In this document: positions 19,646 to 28,396 of the stretch, one piece after another
How positions within the stretch are numbered: position 1 is the stretch's first letter
How the letters are laid out: every line of letters begins with the position of its first letter
IMG/VR virus record: IMGVR_UViG_3300046665_000434
Coordinates: 1-64,000 of that record
From: a virus
Direction: 5' to 3' (one strand)
Length of the DNA stretch: 64,000 nt
Made by a program: the position numbers and the translations under genes
The notes under the pieces: generated by a model
Database searches by the model: none
Told to the model about the DNA's origin: nothing
What the model saw: the letters and a program-made list of their open reading frames with translations, nothing else

Positions 19646-19657
19646 TACCATGACCGA

Positions 19658-19675
19658 CTGGGGCGACGGCCCCAG
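19658..19675 (+). terminator. Hairpin just downstream of an early-type promoter
   Basis: Stem ctggggc / ggccccag-type pairing with a 4-base loop followed by ttattt. It may end the upstream structural operon, or act as an attenuator for transcripts from the motif at 19638, because it lies downstream of it. Confidence 0.5.
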
Positions 19676-19735
19676 TTATTTCTGCAATCGGTGTAAGGGA
19701 ACACCAGATGAATCAATTCAACAAGGCGGTGCTTT

Positions 19736-20452
19736 ATGAATGTAATGCTGACCCCAGAAAAGTCCCTGGTTGATCCAGGCCTACTTTTAAATCTGATCGT
19801 CCGCAAACAACACGGCGTCGAAGCAAAGCCGTTTGTTGTGTCCAAACAGTTCAACATTTCCACTTATCTGTCTCTCATTCGAAGCGAAGGCTACTACAAG
19901 TCCGAGGATGTGCTCTTAAAGCTCGCAGAAGCTCTTGAGAGAGACGGAATCATTGTTCCTGTTGAATCGTATACCTTAGACGTCGGAGAGCAAGGGCGGC
20001 CCTCTGAAGCGCTCGAAGAACACTACCGATATTCTCTGAACACCAGCGCGTGGACAGGGCGATCGATGGTAGCGTCACTGGAACAACTGTACATGCAGTT
20101 CATGGGCGAGCAAGGCGATCTCCATCTGTTGAAAACAGAAGAAGGTCGAGTACTAGCCCACGCCATGATCCTCATCGATATCTTCGATGGCGATCAGTAC
20201 CAATGCGAATTGGACATTGTAGGTCCTGACGAATCTACACTGCCCAAAGACCTGTCCTCACAGATTGAAGTTGAGCTGATCGACTGGTTAAAGAATAATC
20301 ACCCTGATACCGCTTTTGATCTCAAGGTGATGTTGCGACGTTCTGACCTGTTGGTCGCAATGGAGTCGCTTCATGAACAGCCTCACCAACCGTATATCGA
20401 AACTTGGGCCTTCGGCAACAAACGTTATCGAGGACATCCAGACACTCATTAA
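19736..20452 (+). CDS. Hypothetical early protein, 238 aa
   Basis: ATG 19736 follows AAGGCGGT. Soluble, acidic protein with no recognised motif. It overlaps the next gene by 80 bases in another frame. It is the first gene after an early-type promoter motif, in the middle of late structural clusters, so it is probably expressed at a different time from its neighbours. Confidence 0.68.
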   Translation: MNVMLTPEKSLVDPGLLLNLIVRKQHGVEAKPFVVSKQFNISTYLSLIRSEGYYKSEDVLLKLAEALERDGIIVPVESYTLDVGEQGRPSEALEEHYRYSLNTSAWTGRSMVASLEQLYMQFMGEQGDLHLLKTEEGRVLAHAMILIDIFDGDQYQCELDIVGPDESTLPKDLSSQIEVELIDWLKNNHPDTAFDLKVMLRRSDLLVAMESLHEQPHQPYIETWAFGNKRYRGHPDTH

Positions 20453-20636
20453 CAGGAACGATTCAGAAGCTGCATTATTGATTTCACTCGTTATCCAGTT
20501 TTACCTACAGACAGGCCCGCTAGACGATCTCACGTCTGCGCTCCAACAAGAGAACTTCAGCTTTACCGTAAGTCAGGACAGACTGATCCTCTCAGTCAGT
20601 GACACAAACCTCAACATCCCGATACCAAACTTTTAA
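20373..20636 (+). CDS. Hypothetical protein, 87 aa, long overlap with preceding gene
   Basis: Begins 80 bases inside the preceding gene in a different frame. Helical N-terminal half and beta-like C-terminal half; no family recognised. Its reality is supported by the tight placement between 20452 and the next gene (20 bases apart) and by the absence of any other frame covering 20453-20636. A later in-frame start would remove most of the overlap. Confidence 0.6.
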   Translation: MNSLTNRISKLGPSATNVIEDIQTLINRNDSEAALLISLVIQFYLQTGPLDDLTSALQQENFSFTVSQDRLILSVSDTNLNIPIPNF

Positions 20637-20656
20637 GGAGCCACGATTTATGTCGT

Positions 20657-21142
20657 GTGTCAGCTATGAAAACATCTTCCTCCACTCAGTCGATGCCTCC
20701 TGATGTAAAGAAGGACATCTTCACCGTCCTGGCAATCGCTGCACTGCTCCATGGCACCAGTCGAGCCGTACAGCAAACGGCCAAGAAATTGGCAGAGACA
20801 GCGCCCCGTGCGTTCTGCCGTAATACACTCCTCCCGCTGTCGAAGGCAGCTGATGCTTACGACATCATCATGGAACTTGCCGTCTTCCCCGTTGAAGAAC
20901 ACCTGATGGGGATTGCACACATCGGCGAGTCTGAGTATGACGTGGTGCTGAAGATCACGGACCACACTCTGTACAACAATGAAACAGCTGTTACCATGAT
21001 GGCTGGAGAGTTCCTGCGTAAAGGTATCATTCAGGGGCGACTGTACTTTGACCTCACTCATCCATTCCTGCGTCGTCGATTCAAATCCAGTATCGACATG
21101 GCGCGGTTTGCTAATGAGGCCGCCTTTGGCGTGGCAGCATAA
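20657..21142 (+). CDS. Hypothetical protein, 161 aa
   Basis: GTG 20657 is the longest start; ATG 20666 is an alternative. The AAGGAG at about 20636-20641 is better spaced for an out-of-frame ATG at 20650 whose frame closes after 17 codons, so the true start is uncertain. A short hydrophobic stretch lies near residues 22-32. No family recognised. The gene ends before a strong terminator. Confidence 0.62.
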   Translation: MSAMKTSSSTQSMPPDVKKDIFTVLAIAALLHGTSRAVQQTAKKLAETAPRAFCRNTLLPLSKAADAYDIIMELAVFPVEEHLMGIAHIGESEYDVVLKITDHTLYNNETAVTMMAGEFLRKGIIQGRLYFDLTHPFLRRRFKSSIDMARFANEAAFGVAA

Positions 21143-21148
21143 GCGGCA

Positions 21149-21192
21149 TACAGCGGGGCTCACGCCCCGCTGTAGCTTCTTTCTTTTTTTTT
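21149..21192 (+). terminator. Intrinsic terminator between convergent operons
   Basis: Stem tacagcggggc / gccccgctgta (21149-21174) with T-tract at 21178-21192. It ends the plus-strand unit, and its symmetrical stem faces the end of the minus-strand inner-body cluster. Confidence 0.85.
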
Positions 21193-21195
21193 GCA

Positions 21196-22305
21196 TCAGT
21201 GCTGCAAGCTGGCATTTGCATGCCGGAATGCGTTCTGGCAAATACTACCGGTAATCGGCAGTAGAGTGCGAGGACCAGCAGCGATTTGACGCACAGCCTT
21301 TGACAAGACCTGAGGTCCTACCATAGCCGTTTTACTGTTGATCCTTTTGCGCAGTGACTTGAGTTCAGCCACACCGCGCCTGAGCGCCAACTCCACGTCA
21401 CCCATGCTGTCAGCTACATCATCAAGCGCATTAGCCACTACGATGATATCGCTAGCACTCAGGAGAGGTGGACGATCGACAAGCACTGGCGTCCGGGTCA
21501 CGACAATCGATTGCTCAAGTGCCGTAGCTCCATCAGACAAGGTGATATCGTATCCTCCTGGCCACGGAGAAGTTCCTTTAGGGAAAAATACCCGATGGTT
21601 TTGCAGCCAAGCCTGATCGACAATCTCACCATGGTCTACACTGTAAGCGATTTCTCGGCCGAGTTTGTCGAACACATCTACCCAGTCTGTACCCAACGTC
21701 TTAATCAGATCGCCAGTGACCTTGAGAGCTCGCTGAGCAGACAATGTCACGCCATCTTGACGAAGGTAAGACGACCACGATGGAGAGCCTTGCATGTTGG
21801 ACTGGTAGCTTGTAGGAGGATTCGCCTTAACTCGCTCACGAAGCGTTACCGCCATCCTCATAACCGTCGCTCGAGTTTTACCCCAGCTGTTGATCAGATT
21901 GATGACGATATCAACCAACTTACCAAGCCCTTCCTTGAAAGCGTCCCACAGACGAACCAACAGATCCCGCCCTCGTTGTACCAGGGTAGGTCCGTTACTT
22001 TCCGCAGAGTAGTCTAGCGTAGACTTACTCAAGGTAAACCCATTCGCAGAGAAGATGGCATTGACACCACTCTCGTACTGACGGCGTGCTTCCACACTCC
22101 ACTCAGCATCCCCGATGGTATCGACGAATCGAGCATTCAGGGACTCGAGAGATTCTACAACATTGCCAATACTGACTACGGACTCAGAGACCTTATCGAA
22201 CTCATTATAGTCCACAGCCTCAGTCAGACCGACCTCATCTTCGAATGGAGTGACCTCCTCGATCTCGCCCGCATCGATTGCGTACTGTTCGAGAATGTCA
22301 CCCAT
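21196..22305 (-). CDS. Inner-body-like virion protein with S-A-E cleavage site
   Basis: 369 aa. Last of four tandem minus-strand paralogs. Acidic N-terminus; S-A-E at residues 100-102 followed by an amphipathic Leu/Val/Trp segment (LVRLWDAFKEGLGKLVDIV). The first 4 bases of spacing to the neighbour and a GAGTAACT-type leader show co-transcription. I infer a head protein processed by a phiKZ-type prohead protease. Confidence 0.77.
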   Translation of the reverse strand: MGDILEQYAIDAGEIEEVTPFEDEVGLTEAVDYNEFDKVSESVVSIGNVVESLESLNARFVDTIGDAEWSVEARRQYESGVNAIFSANGFTLSKSTLDYSAESNGPTLVQRGRDLLVRLWDAFKEGLGKLVDIVINLINSWGKTRATVMRMAVTLRERVKANPPTSYQSNMQGSPSWSSYLRQDGVTLSAQRALKVTGDLIKTLGTDWVDVFDKLGREIAYSVDHGEIVDQAWLQNHRVFFPKGTSPWPGGYDITLSDGATALEQSIVVTRTPVLVDRPPLLSASDIIVVANALDDVADSMGDVELALRRGVAELKSLRKRINSKTAMVGPQVLSKAVRQIAAGPRTLLPITGSICQNAFRHANASLQH

Positions 22306-22308
22306 GAG

Positions 22309-23601
22309 TTACTCCTTACCGTCTTCTACGGTAGACTCGACGTCAGGGATGTGTTCGGCATGCTCTTTGGCGTCCTTGTCGTGAGCGCCACCACCAGCCT
22401 TGTGAGCTGCAACGCAGGCTTTGCCGTGAGCGAACGCCATCTTACCGGCGGAGCCCATGATACCTGCCAACTTCTGCGGATACAGGTTGGTGTTGGTGAT
22501 GATCGAAGTCATCCCCTTCAGGTCGCCTTTGTTCAACTTGCCGGCACTTGGCTCTTTCGATTTGGACTTCTCGGCAACGACCTTGACCAAGTCTTCGATC
22601 TTGGTGACACTCTTACTCACCAGATCCTCGATGTGCTTCATCGATTCGGCTACTTTACCGAGAGCAGTCGCCACGGACTTGATTTCGGCTACCGACATAA
22701 CGGCGATATCTTTAACCTTCTCGCCGCCGTCGTTCTTGACCTCGACCTTGACGCTGCTGAGCTTATCGACAGTACCAGCAAGACCAGCTGTACCGATACT
22801 GGAACTGACGACAGTTTCAACGCCACCCGCCCACTTCTTCTCGAACTTTTCCCAGTCGGTAGAAATGTGAAGTGTTTCGCCCAGAGGCTTGCCTTGCTGA
22901 ACCGTAGTCTTCACGGCAGTGGCAGCGTCCTCGAACAGTTTCAGCCATTCGCCGACAGAGACGAGTGCTGTAGCACCCAGGGTGTTCAGAGCTGATGCGC
23001 CATTGGTGGTGCCATTCAGATAAGCGAGATAACTCCCACCGACCTTACCTGGGGTCTTGGCATCACTCAGACCGGCGCATTGAGCCGACAGGTTCTTACC
23101 GGCCAGGGAGATGGCATCAGCCGACTTACCAAGCATGGTGAACCAGTTACGCGCTGATTTGATCCAGCTCTTGATGGCCTCGACGAATGCCTGATAAATA
23201 CGAGTCAGGAAGTTACCGGACTTCTCTTTCGATTCAGCGCGGTTTTCTTCGTTGGTCTGAGTCGTACTGGCGTCTTCGAACGAGGCGCAGTACATGCCGC
23301 GAGGAACACCGAGGCCAGCGGCGCCCAAGATGTTACTCATACCGACTTCGAATTGACGAGCAACGCGAGGGTTCCAGCTTTCAGCCGACACGGTATCGAA
23401 TACCGTACTGACGTAGGACTCGAGCGACTCGGTGATACCAGCCACCTGGTTAGCATTGCGAGACAAGCCATTGCATTCCACTTCAGCCGCAGTCAGATCC
23501 TCGTCGGTATCGGACAGTTGTTGCACCACTTCTTCAGTGGGTGATTCGTCGAGGATGACGGCAGATGCCGCCACCTGTAGCAGATCGTCATGAACGTTCA
23601 T
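22309..23601 (-). CDS. Inner-body-like virion protein with S-K-E site
   Basis: 430 aa. The N-terminus contains the family pattern: acidic helices, an ESLESYV element (residues 58-64), then CASFED at about 105-110 and S-K-E at 124-126 followed by KSGNFLTRIYQAFVEAI. The C-terminus is His/Lys/Asp-rich. Highly biased codons suggest an abundant product. The ESLESYV element also occurs in the paralog at 11296, which supports common ancestry. Confidence 0.78.
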   Translation of the reverse strand: MNVHDDLLQVAASAVILDESPTEEVVQQLSDTDEDLTAAEVECNGLSRNANQVAGITESLESYVSTVFDTVSAESWNPRVARQFEVGMSNILGAAGLGVPRGMYCASFEDASTTQTNEENRAESKEKSGNFLTRIYQAFVEAIKSWIKSARNWFTMLGKSADAISLAGKNLSAQCAGLSDAKTPGKVGGSYLAYLNGTTNGASALNTLGATALVSVGEWLKLFEDAATAVKTTVQQGKPLGETLHISTDWEKFEKKWAGGVETVVSSSIGTAGLAGTVDKLSSVKVEVKNDGGEKVKDIAVMSVAEIKSVATALGKVAESMKHIEDLVSKSVTKIEDLVKVVAEKSKSKEPSAGKLNKGDLKGMTSIITNTNLYPQKLAGIMGSAGKMAFAHGKACVAAHKAGGGAHDKDAKEHAEHIPDVESTVEDGKE

Positions 23602-23619
23602 GATCTGTCCTTGTTGGGA

Positions 23620-24849
23620 TCAGGAATACCGACCAGCGGAGATATCGATATATCGAATACCTGCTCTGACCGTCTTCAGGAAATACGGAATAGTGGTGGT
23701 CCAACCCCAGGCGCTAATGGAACAGGCCTTGCTGAGGGACTGCATGGCTTTGCGCAACTCTGCCGCATCGGTGGTCTTGTCATTGGAGACATTGACACTC
23801 TTGGACAGTTTGCTGACTTTATCAGTCATGTTGGTGATGACGTCGATTTTCGTCTTGAGCTCTTTCATGACATTCATGGCAGAGACAGCCGTATCGATAC
23901 CGTGTTTCATCTCGTCTTTGGTCAAGATAGGAGCCATGTGGCTTTTGCTATCATTACCGCTGACGATATTCGTAGTCGCCGACAACAAAGGAATATCTCC
24001 CTTACCGCCTTTGAATTCGAGATAGTGATTCACGATGAACTCGATTCGGTTGTCAGAGGAATTCAGCACTGTTTTAGCAGCAGCCTCTTTCAACTTACCG
24101 ATGATGTCTTCGATTTGAGCCGTGCTACTCATTGACCAGCGCAGAGGAAACTCGACGACAGCTTTCCACTTGTTGCCCCATTCGGTAACGAAGTCCTCGT
24201 ACCGAGCAACCGTGTCGACCAGATGGCGATCCGGCGCCACCACTTGGTCATTCTTGCCGAGCATCCACTGAGTCTGACCACCGAGGTTCAATACGGCTTT
24301 AGGGTCTTTCAATTCACCCTTGACCGCACCTACCTTAGCCTTGACTTTGGTAGCGTACTCTTCGATAGCTTCAGCACTGACAGTGAGTTTGTTCCAGAAC
24401 GCTGTCAGCGATTCGACGATGGATTTCAGCGCATTGGCCAGCCACGTCATGATGCGCTTGATGAAACTCTCGGAGTTATCCTTGAGCTCAGTACTGTAAT
24501 TAGCACCAGACTCGAAAGACGGCACAACAAGAGATGCAGGGACCGGGATACCGGCCGCACGAAACAAGTTCTCGGTAGATACCTGAATGATTCTGGCAGC
24601 ATCTTCCGTGACGCCGTCCTCACCGAACGTTGCGATCGTCTTATCGACGATGTTTGACAGGGACTCAGATACACGGACACCTTTGGACACGTCATGTACT
24701 TGCTGATTGATGTTGTAAGCCACCCCATCAAGATCGATGAGGTGGTCACTGACGTCATCAGCCGACACAAGCTGTCCTTCGAAACTCAAGGCTTCGACAG
24801 GGCCAGGTAAATGAGCGTGTCCTGCCGGCTTTAGCAATACACTGCTCAT
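23620..24849 (-). CDS. Inner-body-like virion protein with S-T-E site
   Basis: 409 aa. The pattern VVPSFES then S-T-E (residues 119-121) and FIKRIMTWLANALKSIV is strikingly similar to the upstream paralog at 24864 (VVPSFEG, S-T-E, FIQRIVDWIVKAF), so these two are the closest pair and probably arose by tandem duplication. Same operon as its neighbours (15-19 base gaps). Confidence 0.8.
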   Translation of the reverse strand: MSSVLLKPAGHAHLPGPVEALSFEGQLVSADDVSDHLIDLDGVAYNINQQVHDVSKGVRVSESLSNIVDKTIATFGEDGVTEDAARIIQVSTENLFRAAGIPVPASLVVPSFESGANYSTELKDNSESFIKRIMTWLANALKSIVESLTAFWNKLTVSAEAIEEYATKVKAKVGAVKGELKDPKAVLNLGGQTQWMLGKNDQVVAPDRHLVDTVARYEDFVTEWGNKWKAVVEFPLRWSMSSTAQIEDIIGKLKEAAAKTVLNSSDNRIEFIVNHYLEFKGGKGDIPLLSATTNIVSGNDSKSHMAPILTKDEMKHGIDTAVSAMNVMKELKTKIDVITNMTDKVSKLSKSVNVSNDKTTDAAELRKAMQSLSKACSISAWGWTTTIPYFLKTVRAGIRYIDISAGRYS

Positions 24850-24863
24850 TTAGAGATCTCCTG

Positions 24864-26237
24864 TTAGGCGGCGTTCTTGTCGTTACCCAGCTTTTGCTGA
24901 TCGTCTTTCGACCCAGCAACGACGGTTTTCAGCTCACTTGGCTTGCCTTTGTACTGCGCAGCCGAAGCCGAGATGTAACGGATGTTGTTCTTCAGAACGT
25001 CGTTGTACGAGCTGATAACACTCGACCAGCCAGCCGAAACGATCGATGCGCTCGACACCATGGTCTGCGCGAAGCCACGGAGCTTCTTGGTGCCTTCAGG
25101 CGTGAAGCCTTGAGCGAAGCGGATGCTCGAACCGAAGTTGCGGACGCGGACAACAACTTTGTCCCACTCTTTGGTCTTCGTCTCGATGGTGTCAGACAGT
25201 CCCAGTCCGCGGATCACGTCATCGATACCCTCATCCATGTCTTTCAGGGACAGGGTAGGACCTTCTTTAGGGCCCTCGCCTTCGTTCTTGACCAGACGAT
25301 ACTTGGCGCCCGCCATTGGGTACTGGCCGTCGCTGCCGGTTTTGAATTCGACAGTGTGGGTCACGGTTGGCTTCAGGCCATTCAGGTGCTGGACACCGTT
25401 CTTGAACGCCGAGCTTCCGACAGCTTCGTTGAGGAAGCTATTCATGGCTTCAGGCGAAGCGAACGAGCTAGGAGCATTCAGATCACGAATAGCACCGAAC
25501 GCGCCGTCCCATGCCTTGGTGAAGGCTTGCAGCATGGTGGTGTTCTGCTTGATGTTCTCGCGAGGAGTGTGGACCGATTTGCCGTCGGTGGTGCAAGCAG
25601 CGCCCCAGATGGTCATCTTGACCTTGGCTTCCGTCGGATGACCTTCCAGACCATCGACCTTGGCCTTGACGCGTTCAGCGTAGGCTTTGAGCAGTTTGTT
25701 ACTGGCAACGATACGCGCCCAGAAGTTCTTCAGAGCTTCAACCATGGAGTTGAACGCTTTGACGATCCAGTCGACGATGCGTTGAATGAAGCCTTGTTTC
25801 TTTTCTTCGGCTTCAGTGCTGTACTCGATGCGAGTCTTGCCTTCGAACGACGGGACGACCATGCTTGCTGGGATGTTGATACCGGCAGCGATCAGGATCG
25901 ATTCAACCGACACGGTCAGCAGCGCAGCGCCTTGCTCGTCGATGCCGTTGTCGCCGTAGGCAGCGATGGTTTGGTCAACCACGTTCTCGACCGCACCGGC
26001 GACGTCAGCACCCTTGGCGATGTCGGCTGCGTGATCTTCGATCTCGTTGGAGATACTGGCGATGATCTCGGCATCGTTACTGACAGCTTCAGCCAGCTCT
26101 TCGGTTTGTTCGTGAAGTTCCTGGGCCGAAGTCGGCAGCGGCATTTCTTCGGTTTCAGTGATCGACGCAGGTGGAGTGTAGGTAACTTCGGCAGACTCTT
26201 TGCTGAGCCCGGCAAGCTGTTTCAGGACGGATGTCAT
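24864..26237 (-). CDS. Inner-body-like virion protein with S-T-E site, first of the minus-strand cluster
   Basis: 457 aa from ATG 26237, chosen because AGGA lies 9 bases upstream and the resulting start (MTSVLKQLAG) matches the paralog's MSSVLLKPAG; an ATG 30 bases further upstream is possible. S-T-E falls at residues 140-142. The region after it is amphipathic, then a soluble Ala/Lys body. Strong codon bias indicates high expression. Promoter presumably lies in 26238-26373, shared with the divergent SLOG operon. Confidence 0.8.
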   Translation of the reverse strand: MTSVLKQLAGLSKESAEVTYTPPASITETEEMPLPTSAQELHEQTEELAEAVSNDAEIIASISNEIEDHAADIAKGADVAGAVENVVDQTIAAYGDNGIDEQGAALLTVSVESILIAAGINIPASMVVPSFEGKTRIEYSTEAEEKKQGFIQRIVDWIVKAFNSMVEALKNFWARIVASNKLLKAYAERVKAKVDGLEGHPTEAKVKMTIWGAACTTDGKSVHTPRENIKQNTTMLQAFTKAWDGAFGAIRDLNAPSSFASPEAMNSFLNEAVGSSAFKNGVQHLNGLKPTVTHTVEFKTGSDGQYPMAGAKYRLVKNEGEGPKEGPTLSLKDMDEGIDDVIRGLGLSDTIETKTKEWDKVVVRVRNFGSSIRFAQGFTPEGTKKLRGFAQTMVSSASIVSAGWSSVISSYNDVLKNNIRYISASAAQYKGKPSELKTVVAGSKDDQQKLGNDKNAA

Positions 26238-26373
26238 GGGTGTTTTCCTATGCTGGGGTACGGTCAAAATATACGTCGATCGTCAGTTATATGAAAACTA
26301 AAAATAACCGACCTTATAAACGTTCGGACTACGCCATTAAAATTGCTGAAACGCCGTCCACATAGGATCGATC

Positions 26374-26985
26374 ATGATTACCAAACGGGTAGCGGTCATC
26401 GGGTCAAGAGAGACCCCAGATTTCGAATTGAAGCTAACAAAAGCCTTCGTCAACATCCTGGTAGAATGTGGATACGCCATCTATTCAGGAGGATGTCCCA
26501 AGGGAATGGATAAAGCTGCCCTAGAAGGCGCCTACAAACACAAGACCTCCGACAAGTCGAAGAACCGTATCTATATTCCTTGGCAAGGCTCGGCAGGCCT
26601 CAAACACAATCCTGCGATGGGTATCTACGATGCTACCGCGTTTGATAACCATGACGTAGCAGTCATCATGGCGACTCTGGCCCGCGGATCGTTTGAAGGC
26701 TTGAATGAATGGGGACAGAAACTCCACGCACGAAATCCCTACCAGGTCATGGGCGATGATCTGGCTACTGCCGTAGACTTCGTTCTGTGTTACGCCAAAC
26801 CAACCGGTAAGGGCGGTCATGTGAAAGGCGGTACTGGCACCGCTGTTCGGATCGCCATTGAGCATGGTATCAAAGTCTACAATCTGTACTATCAAGATGT
26901 GCGTGAGCGCGTCGAAGAGATAGTTCTCAACGTAAGGCTGCATCAGAGAGACAAGGCTAAGAAGGAAACGCGTAATGTTGCGTGA
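26374..26985 (+). CDS. SLOG-superfamily nucleotide-binding protein
   Basis: 203 aa. The Rossmann-like start VAVIGSRETPD and the loop SGGCPKGMDKAALEGA (about residues 35-50) are hallmarks of the SLOG superfamily (DprA/LOG/YpsA/TIR-linked), whose members bind nucleotides and NAD-derived ligands. It overlaps the following macro-domain gene by 11 bases, so the two are coupled. I infer binding or hydrolysis of a nucleotide or ADP-ribose-like ligand. A DprA-type single-strand DNA role is less likely because no extra domain is present. Confidence 0.78.
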   Translation: MITKRVAVIGSRETPDFELKLTKAFVNILVECGYAIYSGGCPKGMDKAALEGAYKHKTSDKSKNRIYIPWQGSAGLKHNPAMGIYDATAFDNHDVAVIMATLARGSFEGLNEWGQKLHARNPYQVMGDDLATAVDFVLCYAKPTGKGGHVKGGTGTAVRIAIEHGIKVYNLYYQDVRERVEEIVLNVRLHQRDKAKKETRNVA

Positions 26986-27427
26986 AGTCAATGGCGACTT
27001 GTTGAAGTCAACGCCACATGGCAGTCTGTTAGGCATCCCTGTCAATACGGTAGGAGTTGCCGGCAAGGGCTTGGCATGCTACATGAAGATCGCTTGGCCT
27101 GAACAGTATAAACGGTACTGCAAAGACTGTAAACGCGGCCGTATAGCGACTGGAGAGCTCTGTGTCTACGATCATCCCAAGTTCCAGCTGGCGATGCTAC
27201 CAACCAAGTTCTACTGGGGTAATCCGTCAGACCTGGACCTGATCAAGGTGACGCTTACCAGATTGCTCAAGCACATGAAAGATCATTCCATCTCGGTCTG
27301 TTATCTACCACAGATCGGATGCGGTGAAAGAACGGGAGGGTTGGATTACCTGACCGAAGTCAAGCCCGTCATCGAAGAGGTCTTTGGTAGCGAAGAGAAA
27401 TTCGATGTCGTGGTCTATTCCTGGTAG
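26975..27427 (+). CDS. Macro-domain protein (ADP-ribose binding/hydrolysis type)
   Basis: 150 aa, a single macro domain. Motifs: VNGDLLKS near the N-terminus, IPVNTVGVAGKGLA (about residues 21-34, ligand-binding loop) and LPQIGCGERTGGL (about 108-120, second loop). These fit the ALC1/DarG-like branch that binds or removes ADP-ribose. Overlaps the SLOG gene by 11 bases. I infer action on ADP-ribosylated targets or ADP-ribose derivatives. Confidence 0.85.
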   Translation: MLREVNGDLLKSTPHGSLLGIPVNTVGVAGKGLACYMKIAWPEQYKRYCKDCKRGRIATGELCVYDHPKFQLAMLPTKFYWGNPSDLDLIKVTLTRLLKHMKDHSISVCYLPQIGCGERTGGLDYLTEVKPVIEEVFGSEEKFDVVVYSW

Positions 27428-27454
27428 ACTTTACCAACACTGAGGTAAGTATAA

Positions 27455-27961
27455 ATGTCAAACAAGGTCGAGACACTCTACCGTTATGGAGAGGTTGTGC
27501 GGACATTGACAGAAGCTATGGTTAGGGCCAAATCCAACGGCATTAACTTTAAAGAGAACTACCCGCCGATCCACTGGCTCCAGGACTACTGTACGATTGG
27601 GTTTACCGCCGTGAGACAGAGCGGTAAGTCGCGAACAGGGCTACATCTGCTCGAAGAAAACCCAACCGCTATCTTAGTGGTTAGAGACCAGATCACTAAA
27701 CAATGGATGTTGGACAAGTTCTTCCGAGAAGAGCACAACGGAAAAGTCAACAAATCCTTGGCAGACAGGGTCCGAATTGTTTATCAGTTACAGCGAGAAA
27801 TAAATCGTACTGTAGATGATGTGAAAACGCCATGGCCATTCTTCGATTACATCATCGTCGAGGACAGCTATATAGCTTTCGAGAAAGTAAGGCGTAACAA
27901 ATTCTACGGATGGTTAGTAAACAGGAACATACCTGACCCGACCATCCTTCTGATTAGTTGA
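27455..27961 (+). CDS. Small P-loop NTPase-like protein
   Basis: 168 aa. AVRQSGKS at residues 52-59 fits Walker A (AxxxxGKS) and FDYIIVEDSY at about 128-137 fits Walker B. No helicase or other motifs follow, and the protein stops soon after Walker B, so it is either a minimal NTPase or a truncated relative of a larger ATPase such as a terminase or helicase domain. Third gene after the SLOG-macro pair. Confidence 0.68.
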   Translation: MSNKVETLYRYGEVVRTLTEAMVRAKSNGINFKENYPPIHWLQDYCTIGFTAVRQSGKSRTGLHLLEENPTAILVVRDQITKQWMLDKFFREEHNGKVNKSLADRVRIVYQLQREINRTVDDVKTPWPFFDYIIVEDSYIAFEKVRRNKFYGWLVNRNIPDPTILLIS

Positions 27962-27975
27962 GGGAGCGAACGTTC

Positions 27976-28320
27976 ATGTCTTCTGTCAGTAGCACTATTC
28001 CGCTGGTCAGCCACACTGCTATCCCGTTTCCATCGAAGTACTCTTCATTGCGAGGCGATCGGTCTAACCTACCATCCCCTAGCCAACAGTACCTGTCTGG
28101 CCCTGATGCTGAGAAGTATCGAGTCGAATACAAACAACCGGGTCCTGGAAAGAACGTCAGTGTAGAACGGTTCGTAGTGTTCGGTGCAGAGGAAGATACT
28201 CTGTACGCAGAAGTGCTACTGTCTAGAAGCCGCTCCAACTTCTACATCAATCTCGGACTATTCGAGCCTGATGTTAAGCGGAAGATCAGCGAGCTCAGCC
28301 TCAACCTCGTCTTCGAGTGA
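27976..28320 (+). CDS. Hypothetical protein, 114 aa
   Basis: ATG 27976 follows GAGGGA; a TTG further upstream is less likely. The N-terminal third is Ser/Pro-rich and probably unstructured; the rest is beta-like. Last gene of the SLOG-macro unit, ahead of a hairpin terminator. No family recognised. Confidence 0.62.
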   Translation: MSSVSSTIPLVSHTAIPFPSKYSSLRGDRSNLPSPSQQYLSGPDAEKYRVEYKQPGPGKNVSVERFVVFGAEEDTLYAEVLLSRSRSNFYINLGLFEPDVKRKISELSLNLVFE

Positions 28321-28325
28321 TAGAG

Positions 28326-28355
28326 CATAGACGGCGGGTAATCCCGCCGTCTATG
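28326..28355 (+). terminator. Hairpin terminator after the SLOG-macro unit
   Basis: Perfect stem catagacggcggg / cccgccgtctatg with loop taat, 6 bases after the stop at 28320. No long T-run. Confidence 0.75.
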
Positions 28356-28384
28356 TCGTCGTATAATCAAAAATTCTACAGTCA

Positions 28385-28392
28385 TACATTGT
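28385..28392 (+). promoter_or_regulatory. Variant early-type promoter motif (TACATTGT)
   Basis: Seven-base match TACATT followed by G instead of A, placed right after a terminator and 5 bases before the ATG at 28397. This ATG spacing recurs at other copies (CATG a few bases after the motif). Confidence 0.45.
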
Positions 28393-28396
28393 CGCC

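Noticed and set aside
19650-19739. 29-residue frame with a CNRC motif starting just after the TACATTAC motif and ending at the ATG of the 19736 gene
   Set aside because: It runs through a strong hairpin that looks like a terminator or attenuator, and has no good ribosome site; a leader peptide is possible but unsupported.
20650-20703. 17-codon frame starting at an ATG well spaced from AAGGAG
   Set aside because: It closes quickly and lies inside the longer frame at 20657; more likely an accidental start.
24894-26294. 466-residue plus-strand frame opposite the first inner-body-like gene
   Set aside because: Mirror of a strongly biased gene on the other strand; composition (many Arg, His, Asp repeats) is typical of an antisense shadow.
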